Source: Microbacteriaceae bacterium PS02343
GTDB lineage: Bacteria; Actinomycetota; Actinomycetes; Actinomycetales; Microbacteriaceae
Assembly (NCBI GenBank): GCA_029959365.1
Contig: JASCOA010000023.1
Coordinates: 1-37,016 of the forward strand
DNA length: 37,016 nt
Direction of reading: 5' to 3'
Position numbers and translations under genes: made by a program. The notes beneath the pieces are model-generated. The model searched no databases. It saw only the letters and a program-made list of their open reading frames with translations, and was not told the origin of the DNA. This document shows positions 32,223 through 37,016 of the stretch, piece by piece (the first letter of the stretch is position 1; every line of letters begins with the position of its first letter).

Positions 32223-33419
32223 TCAGCGCGGCAGCACGACCCAGCTGCGGGCGCCGCCGTCCGGCGCCTCGTCGATGCCGATCGTGCCGCCGTGGGCGTC
32301 GACTATGCGACGGCAGGTCGAGAGGCCGATGCCGAGGCCGGTCGGCTCCTGGGTGGTGCCGCGCTCCATGAGCTCGAAGACGCGCTCGCGCTGCTCGACC
32401 GGCACGCCGGGGCCGTTGTCGTCGATCGTCAGGCGCAGCGCGCCGGGCATGGTCTCGGCGCTGACGGCGATGCGCGGGGCGCGGCCGTCGGCCCAGGTGA
32501 ACTTGATGGCGTTGCCGACGAGGTTCTGCAGCATGGCGCGCAGCAGGGTGGGGTCGCCGATGAGGTCGATGTCGGCGTGGACCGTGATCTCGGTCCCGGT
32601 GCCGGCGATCTCGCCCTGCAGGTCCTCGCGCACCGCCTCGACGAGGTCCGCGAGGTCGACGGGCTGGCGCCGGGGCTGAGCGCCACCGAGCTTGGCGAAG
32701 GAGAGCAGGTCGCCGATGAGCGCCGACATCCGCTCGGCGGCGGCCTCGGCGCGGCCGAGGGCGGCGGCCGCCTGCGGGGCGTCCGCGAGCTCGGGGCTGT
32801 CGGCGGCGAGCTCGACGAAGCCGACGATGGCGGCGAGCGGGTTGCGCAGATCGTGGCTCACCTGGGCGGCGAAGCGCTCCAGCTGCTCGTTGGAGGACTG
32901 CAGCTCGCGGCTGATGCGGCGCAGCTCGAGGGCGTCGACGACCTGGTCGGCGAGGGTGTCGAGCGCGAGGCGCTGCTCGACCGTGAGGTCGTGCACGTCC
33001 TCGTCGAAGACGCAGAGGGTGCCGATCGTCACGCCCTCGGGCGTGACCAGCGGGCTGGAGGCGTAGAAGCGCACGTTGCCGATCTCACCCGTCACGAAGG
33101 GGTTGTCGGCCCAGCGCGCGTCCGCGCGCGCGTCGTGGATCACCCGCAGCTTCGGGTCGTCGAGGGTCACCGCGCACATCGAGTCCTCGCGCGAGCAGAC
33201 GGCGGGCTCGAAGCCGACGGCGGCGATCTGATGCTGCTGCCGGTCGTCGATGATGTTCACGACCGCGGTGGAGACGCCGCAGAGCGCGGCGGCCACCTGC
33301 ACCAGGCCGTCGAGGTCGACCATGCGGGGACCCGAGTCGAGATCGTAGGCGGCGATCGCCTCGCGGCGGGCGGTCTCGATGGCAGCGGGCACGGCCGTCC
33401 TTCCGATGGGGTGATCCAT
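32223..33419 (-). CDS. GAF-domain sensor histidine kinase
   Basis: 398 aa, no transmembrane segments, so cytoplasmic. N-terminal GAF domain (about 30-165) with VNIIDDRQQHQIAAVG, CAVTL and FYASSPLVTPEGVTIGTLCVFD, a pattern common in soluble bacterial GAF-HisKA kinases. HisKA domain with phosphoacceptor His189 in VSHDLRNPL. HATPase domain with N box QNLVGNAIKF, G1 DNGPGV and G2 GLGIGLS. No response regulator is next to it; the partner must be elsewhere. The ATG at 33419 has no clear ribosome-binding site; GGATATCC lies just before it. Confidence 0.9.
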   Translation of the reverse strand: MDHPIGRTAVPAAIETARREAIAAYDLDSGPRMVDLDGLVQVAAALCGVSTAVVNIIDDRQQHQIAAVGFEPAVCSREDSMCAVTLDDPKLRVIHDARADARWADNPFVTGEIGNVRFYASSPLVTPEGVTIGTLCVFDEDVHDLTVEQRLALDTLADQVVDALELRRISRELQSSNEQLERFAAQVSHDLRNPLAAIVGFVELAADSPELADAPQAAAALGRAEAAAERMSALIGDLLSFAKLGGAQPRRQPVDLADLVEAVREDLQGEIAGTGTEITVHADIDLIGDPTLLRAMLQNLVGNAIKFTWADGRAPRIAVSAETMPGALRLTIDDNGPGVPVEQRERVFELMERGTTQEPTGLGIGLSTCRRIVDAHGGTIGIDEAPDGGARSWVVLPR

Positions 33420-33478
33420 GAGGATATCCCGCGGTGCGGCCGGAAGGATAGGTGAGCGGACCTCATCCTCTCGGCCGG

Positions 33479-34276
33479 TCAGAGCCTCGCGTACCGGGCC
33501 CGCAGCACCGAGTAGACCCCGTATGCGACGAAGCCGGCGCCGACCGCGACGAGCAGCACCTGGCCGAAGGGCAGGCCGGCCACCGTCTGCAGCGCCACGT
33601 CGATGCCGCCGGCCTGCTCGGGATCGGCGGTGACGGCGCCGACGATCCAGACGACGCCGAGCACCCCGAGGGCTGCGCCGCGGGCGATGTAGCCGATCGT
33701 GCCGGTGACCTCGACGGCCTTCCTCGCGGAGCCGGTCGGCGAGACGTCCTCGAGGAACTTCTTCCTCGCCCCCTTCACGATCGAGTAGCCGGCGACGCCG
33801 AGGATGCCCAGGCCGACGAGCACGAGCAGCACGATGCCGCCGGGGAGAGTCGCGATGGTGGAGCCCTGCGAACCGCCCGAGCCGCCGCCGGCACCGAGCA
33901 CCGTGCGGATCGCGAGCACGCCGATGGCACCGTAGGCGATGCCCTTGCCGAGGTCCTTGACCCGGTGCGCCCAGCGCTCCTTGCCGTCCGAACCCGTCGC
34001 GAGCACGCCCGAGGCGAGGTACCAGAGCGCCAGGATCAGCAGTCCGACACCGACGATCCAGAGCAGCGCGGCGCCGAACGGGGCGCTGGCGAGCTGCTGC
34101 AGTGCGCCCTGCTGGCTCGCCTCCCCCGCATCGCCGCCGCCCACCGCGACGCCCACCGCGATCGCGCCGACCAGGCCGTTGACCACCCCGCTCGCGGCGA
34201 AGCCGATTCGGGCGCCCGTGCGCATGGCGGTCGTGTTCCGGGCGCGCGAGGCGGCGCCCTTGGGGTGGGAGGTCAT
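33479..34276 (-). CDS. DUF1206 domain-containing membrane protein
   Basis: 265 aa, three copies of a two-helix DUF1206 unit, so six membrane segments. The repeats start near residues 19 (ARIGFAASGVVNGLVGAIAV), 103 (GKGIAYGAIGVLAIRTVLG) and 190 (GTIGYIARGAALGVLGVVWI), and each is followed by a second helix. Family function is unknown; members are common in actinobacteria. ATG at 34276 lies 6 nt after TACCGT, so leaderless expression is likely. Confidence 0.93.
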   Translation of the reverse strand: MTSHPKGAASRARNTTAMRTGARIGFAASGVVNGLVGAIAVGVAVGGGDAGEASQQGALQQLASAPFGAALLWIVGVGLLILALWYLASGVLATGSDGKERWAHRVKDLGKGIAYGAIGVLAIRTVLGAGGGSGGSQGSTIATLPGGIVLLVLVGLGILGVAGYSIVKGARKKFLEDVSPTGSARKAVEVTGTIGYIARGAALGVLGVVWIVGAVTADPEQAGGIDVALQTVAGLPFGQVLLVAVGAGFVAYGVYSVLRARYARL

Positions 34277-34282
34277 GCGGCC

Positions 34283-34288
34283 ACGGTA
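34283..34288 (-). promoter_or_regulatory. -10 box of leaderless DUF1206 gene
   Basis: TACCGT, 6 nt before the ATG at 34276 on the minus strand. Confidence 0.5.
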
Positions 34289-34393
34289 GGGAACCGCGTC
34301 CGCTCGTGGCCGCTGCTGCCAGCCCCCGCCCAGCGGATGCGAGCTCGGCGAACCCGGTGGCGTACTCGCGGTCGACGGAGGTGCTGGACCCCG

Positions 34394-34792
34394 TCAGTCC
34401 TCTTCCTGCGGCTGCTCCATGTAGACGATCTCCCAGTGGTTGCCGTCGGGGTCGAGCACGCTCCAGCCGTACATGCCGGGGAACTCGATCTTCTCCTTGG
34501 CGGGCGAGCCGCCGTTCGCCAGGCCGGCCTCGACGAAGGCGTCGACCTCGGCGGGGGTCTCGGCCGAGAGCGCGATGATCGCGCCCGTGGCGCCCTTCGC
34601 GACCGGGCGGGTGGCGAAACCGGCGAAGTAGTCCTCGAGCAGCAGCATCGCCACGATCTCGTCGCTGATGACCACGCTCACGGCGTTCTCGTCGGAGAAC
34701 TCCTCGTTGAAGCCGAACCCGAGGGCGCCGTAGAAGGCGCGCGAGCGCGCGAGGTCCGTCACGGGCAGGTTCACGAAGATCATGCGGCTCAT
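34394..34792 (-). CDS. VOC family protein (glyoxalase fold)
   Basis: 132 aa, single VOC domain with MIFVNLPVTDLARSRAFYGA at the N-terminus and SVLDPDGNHWEIVYMEQ at the C-terminus. The conserved WEI strand retains the Glu often used as a metal ligand, while the N-terminal His position is Asn (FVNLPV). Similar small proteins in actinobacteria are annotated as extradiol-dioxygenase-like or lactoylglutathione lyase-like, without known substrate. ATG at 34792 follows TACCTT by 7 nt, so it is probably leaderless and divergent from the FBP gene. Confidence 0.9.
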   Translation of the reverse strand: MSRMIFVNLPVTDLARSRAFYGALGFGFNEEFSDENAVSVVISDEIVAMLLLEDYFAGFATRPVAKGATGAIIALSAETPAEVDAFVEAGLANGGSPAKEKIEFPGMYGWSVLDPDGNHWEIVYMEQPQEED

Positions 34793-34799
34793 GTCGCCG

Positions 34800-34805
34800 A
34801 AGGTA
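34800..34805 (-). promoter_or_regulatory. -10 box of leaderless VOC gene
   Basis: TACCTT, 7 nt before the ATG at 34792 on the minus strand. Confidence 0.5.
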
Positions 34806-34827
34806 CCCCCGACCCAGGACATGTGCC

Positions 34828-34833
34828 TAGGGT
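34828..34833 (+). promoter_or_regulatory. -10 box of leaderless FBP gene
   Basis: TAGGGT, 7 nt before the ATG at 34841. Lies 22 nt from the oppositely oriented box at 34800-34805, a back-to-back promoter pair. Confidence 0.5.
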
Positions 34834-34840
34834 GGAACGG

Positions 34841-35329
34841 ATGAAGCCGCTCACCGCGGAGGAGATCCGCTCCTCCATCGTCAACGCCAGCGAGGCGGAG
34901 ATCGTGGCGATGCCGCTGCCCGGACTGCACGAGGTGCTCTGGGACGAGCGCGAGTTCCTCGGCTGGCTCGATCCCTCGACCCGGCGCCGCGGCTACCTGG
35001 TGCACTGGGACGGCGACCGCCCCGTCGGCGTCGTGCTGCGCTCCGTCGAGCCGCGCAAGGGATCCGCCTCCGCGTCGATCTGCTCGCTCTGCCGCACCCA
35101 GCAGCCCTACACGCAGGTCGTGCTCTTCACCGCTGCCCGCGCGGGCGAGTCCGGCGCCAACGGCAACACGGTCGGCAACTACATCTGCGCCGATCTGGCG
35201 TGCTCGATGATCATCCGCATCACCCCGGGGCAGAGCACGATGCATCCCAGCGACCTGGTGCGCCAGCGCTCCGAGCGCCTCACGGAGCGGGTCAACGGCT
35301 TCACCGGCGAGATCCGACGCGTGCCGTGA
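34841..35329 (+). CDS. FBP-domain zinc-finger protein
   Basis: 162 aa. The C-terminal FBP domain is a four-cysteine treble-clef zinc finger first noted in elongation-factor-G-binding proteins: ICSLCRTQQP and YICADLACSMII are the two CxxC-like knuckles (second is C-x4-C). The N-terminal half includes PGLHEVLWDEREFLGW and YLVHWDGDRPVGVVLRS. The molecular role in actinobacteria is not settled; a ribosome- or EF-G-associated role is inferred from the family name. Its stop overlaps the GTG of the next small gene by 4 nt. Confidence 0.88.
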   Translation: MKPLTAEEIRSSIVNASEAEIVAMPLPGLHEVLWDEREFLGWLDPSTRRRGYLVHWDGDRPVGVVLRSVEPRKGSASASICSLCRTQQPYTQVVLFTAARAGESGANGNTVGNYICADLACSMIIRITPGQSTMHPSDLVRQRSERLTERVNGFTGEIRRVP

Positions 35330-35574
35330 TCGACGCCCTCATCGGAGTCGGCGTGGTCCTCGCACTCCTCGCCGTGATCGTCGCGTTCATCCGCTGGGAT
35401 CAGCGCCATCCCGAGTCCCGCCCCCGCGGTGGTGTCGGACCGCTCGGCGAGATCTTCCAGCCCACGAACCACCAGGCGCAGGCGCAGTGGGAGGAGCAGC
35501 AGCGCTCCCCCGCCCCGCCGCCGCTGCCGGGCGACCCGCCGCCCCCGGAGGATCCGCTGCGCGACCGGCTCTGA
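35326..35574 (+). CDS. Small single-pass membrane protein
   Basis: 82 aa. The GTG at 35326 overlaps the FBP stop by 4 nt (GTGA). Residues 2-22 form one transmembrane helix (IDALIGVGVVLALLAVIVAF), followed by a positively charged stretch and a Gln/Pro-rich tail (PAPPPLPGDPPPPEDP). Family not recognised. A longer frame to 35200 overlaps FBP coding sequence and is rejected. Confidence 0.7.
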   Translation: MIDALIGVGVVLALLAVIVAFIRWDQRHPESRPRGGVGPLGEIFQPTNHQAQAQWEEQQRSPAPPPLPGDPPPPEDPLRDRL

Positions 35575-35605
35575 GCCGGGCCTCCCGCATCCGTCAGCCC
35601 GGTCC

Positions 35606-35611
35606 TACAGT
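35606..35611 (+). promoter_or_regulatory. -10 box of leaderless DUF1905 gene
   Basis: TACAGT, 6 nt before the ATG at 35618. Confidence 0.5.
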
Positions 35612-35617
35612 GAGCGC

Positions 35618-36055
35618 ATGCGCTTCACGACGACGATCCACCTCGACGGCCGCAACACCGGGATCCCGGTGCCGGAGGAGGTCGTGCTCGGCTTCGGCGC
35701 CGGCAAGCGGGTGCCTGTCGTCGTCCGCCTCGCCGGATACGAGTACCGCAGCACGGTCTCGTTCTACAAGGGCCAGTACCTGATCTCGCTCAGCAGCGAA
35801 CACCGCGCGACCACCGGCCTCGAGGGCGGCGACACCGTCGAGGTCGAACTCGAGCACGACACGGCGCCGCGGATCGTGGAGCCCACCGACGACCTCGCGG
35901 CCGCGCTGGCCGGGCAGCCGGATGCGCTGGCCGCCTGGGAGCGCCTGTCGCCGAGCGCGCGCAAGGCGCACGTCGCCCAGATCGAGGGGGCGAAGGCCGC
36001 CGAGACCCGCGCCCGCCGGGTGGAGAAGGTCGTCGCGACGCTGCTCGGCGCCTAG
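35618..36055 (+). CDS. DUF1905/YdeI-type protein
   Basis: 145 aa. Residues 1-85 are a DUF1905 beta-barrel-like domain (FTTTIHLDGRNTGIPVPEEV, VPVVVRLAGYEYRSTVSFYK, YLISLSSEHR). The C-terminal 55 residues form the YdeI/OmpD-associated helical region (ALAAWERLSPSARKAHVAQI, AKAAETRARRVEKVVATLL). Function is not established. It is cytoplasmic as far as can be seen. The stop codon TAG at 36053-36055 lies in CCTAGG, a 6-bp palindrome that also supplies the stop of the convergent DUF3054 gene. Confidence 0.9.
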   Translation: MRFTTTIHLDGRNTGIPVPEEVVLGFGAGKRVPVVVRLAGYEYRSTVSFYKGQYLISLSSEHRATTGLEGGDTVEVELEHDTAPRIVEPTDDLAAALAGQPDALAAWERLSPSARKAHVAQIEGAKAAETRARRVEKVVATLLGA

Positions 36056-36414
36056 GCGCGCCGGGGCCGGGCGGCGCGCCGCACGATCGCCGCGAGCACC
36101 CGCCAGCCCATCAGGAAGGCCGCCAGCACCACGGCGGTCACCACGATGAAGCTCGGCTCGGCACCCTGCCCGTTCGCGAGCCGCAGCAGCACGCCGCCGC
36201 CCACGGTGACGGCCCAGACGATGAAGCCGGTGCGCAGCACGGCCGTCGGCGCCTGCCAACCCGCCGTGATCAGCCAGCCCACGAGAAGGGGAACGAGGAA
36301 GGGCCAGTAGGTGCCCCACGCGCCGGCGAGCGGCTCGTCGTGACTGCCTCGCCCGATCAGCACGAAGGCCAGCAGCAGGGCTGCGTCGAGGAGCAGGGAT
36401 GCGAGGGCGCGCAT
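36052..36414 (-). CDS. DUF3054 domain-containing membrane protein
   Basis: 120 aa, four hydrophobic segments: ALASLLLDAALLLAFVLIGR, WPFLVPLLVGWLITAGW, TGFIVWAVTVGGGVLLRL and SFIVVTAVVLAAFLMGWRVL. DUF3054 is common in actinobacteria and has no known function. Start: the ATG at 36414 lies 6 nt after TAGGCT; a TTG two codons upstream (36420) is less likely. Confidence 0.9.
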   Translation of the reverse strand: MRALASLLLDAALLLAFVLIGRGSHDEPLAGAWGTYWPFLVPLLVGWLITAGWQAPTAVLRTGFIVWAVTVGGGVLLRLANGQGAEPSFIVVTAVVLAAFLMGWRVLAAIVRRAARPRRA

Positions 36415-36420
36415 CCGCAA

Positions 36421-36426
36421 AGCCTA
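36421..36426 (-). promoter_or_regulatory. -10 box of leaderless DUF3054 gene
   Basis: TAGGCT, 6 nt before the ATG at 36414 on the minus strand. This spacing decides between the two possible start codons. Confidence 0.5.
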
Positions 36427-36510
36427 TGCCCGGGTCGCCGCCCGCTCCCTCGGAGGGCACCCAGACTGCGCTCCTAGCGTTATCGGGTCCCGAACGAAGG
36501 AGCACCCCTG

Positions 36511-36930
36511 ATGCAGTCCCTCTACACCGCCGCCGCAACCTCGACCGGTGACGGCCGCTCCGGCCACGTGCGCAGCGTCGACGGCCTCGTCGACACCGAC
36601 CTCGCGGCCCCCACCGAGATGGGCGGCCCCGGCGGCGCCCCGAACCCCGAGGTGTTCTTCGCGGCCGGTTACGCCGCCTGCTTCCACTCGGCGCTCAAGG
36701 CCGCGGGCAAGCAGCTCGACATCGCGATCGAGGACTCGGCGGTCACCGCCGAGGTCAGCATCGGCGAGCGCGAGGGCGGCTTCCAGCTGGCCGTCGTGCT
36801 GAACGTCGAGCTCGGCGGCATCAGCCGCGAGGACGCCCAGAAGGCGGCCGAGCTGGCGCACACGATCTGCCCGTACTCGCACGCGACGAACGGCAACATC
36901 GACGTGCAGCTCGCCGTCGACGTGGCCTGA
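36511..36930 (+). CDS. ohr: Organic hydroperoxide resistance protein, Ohr/OsmC family
   Basis: 139 aa thiol peroxidase that reduces organic and fatty-acid hydroperoxides using dihydrolipoamide. Catalytic pair: Cys57 in YAACFHSALK and resolving Cys120 in TICPYSHAT. Arg16 in TGDGRSGHV and Glu47 in NPEVFFAAGY complete the expected active-site set. Full length for the Ohr subgroup. ATG at 36511 with AAGGAG 8 nt upstream. No OhrR-type MarR regulator is within the window; the gene stands alone and may be followed by the hairpin at 36944-36971. Confidence 0.95.
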   Translation: MQSLYTAAATSTGDGRSGHVRSVDGLVDTDLAAPTEMGGPGGAPNPEVFFAAGYAACFHSALKAAGKQLDIAIEDSAVTAEVSIGEREGGFQLAVVLNVELGGISREDAQKAAELAHTICPYSHATNGNIDVQLAVDVA

Positions 36931-36943
36931 CCCGCACCGACGC

Positions 36944-36971
36944 CGCCCGGCGCGCGCCGCCACGCCGGGCG
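36944..36971 (+). terminator. GC hairpin after ohr
   Basis: 9-bp stem (36944-36952 with 36963-36971) and a 10-nt loop, 14 nt past the ohr stop. No T tract; the rest to 37016 is nearly pure G and C with no gene. Confidence 0.4.
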
Positions 36972-37016
36972 CGCCCCGCGGCGGGCCCCCGCCCACCCGC
37001 GCGAGCCAGGGGGCCC

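Noticed and set aside
35200-35325. Upstream extension of the small membrane protein
   Set aside because: It overlaps the FBP gene in another frame; the GTG at 35326 with a 4-nt stop overlap is the normal coupled start.
1-37016. tRNA, rRNA, CRISPR arrays, insertion sequences, prophage or restriction genes
   Set aside because: None was found on reading both strands; gaps between genes are short and hold no cloverleaf or spacer-repeat pattern that I could recognise.

Overview
This is a very GC-rich stretch from an actinobacterium, most likely a member of Micrococcales such as Microbacteriaceae. The evidence is the base composition, the adjacent sufS-sufU pair, several actinobacterial families of unknown function (DUF3097, DUF1206, DUF3054, FBP-type zinc finger), and many leaderless-looking genes with a TANNNT box only 6-7 nt before the start codon. 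The genus cannot be fixed from the sequence alone. No rRNA, tRNA, CRISPR array, transposase, integrase or phage gene was seen.

Layout: 1-7.9 kb holds housekeeping and poorly known genes: a Gly-rich protein, a CxxC protein, a repeat-rich 456-bp intergenic region, DUF3097, SufS/SufU for Fe-S cluster assembly, a glutaminase, a membrane protein, a YezG/DUF600-like protein and a MOSC protein. From 24.7 kb down to 8.0 kb on the minus strand lies one compact, apparently single transcription unit of 12 genes. In transcription order these are a peptide-type ABC permease, a fused permease-ATPase, a second ATPase, a lipoprotein substrate-binding protein, an M24-fold (creatinase/prolidase-like) protein, five tandem M81 (MlrC-like) metallopeptidase paralogs, and two MFS transporters. 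The third M81 gene carries a one-base frameshift. Upstream lies a LacI-family repressor, with a third MFS gene divergent from it. Near-identical 14-bp palindromes (consensus GCGCAACGTTGCGC) sit at the promoter of the 12-gene unit and in the repressor/MFS intergenic region, which defines a local regulon.

The array is the most unusual part of the window. I infer a regulated system for importing and stepwise breaking down a family of unusual peptides or amides. ABC import would be followed by several related cytoplasmic hydrolases, with MFS proteins removing products or toxic analogs. The substrate is unknown.

27.4-37.0 kb is ordinary chromosomal content: a lipoprotein with a cell-wall-binding-2-like N-terminus, a TetR regulator divergent from a VOC-MFS pair, a HAD phosphatase, a GAF histidine kinase without a partner regulator, DUF1206, a second VOC protein, an FBP zinc-finger protein, a small membrane protein, a DUF1905/YdeI-type protein, DUF3054 and the Ohr peroxidase.
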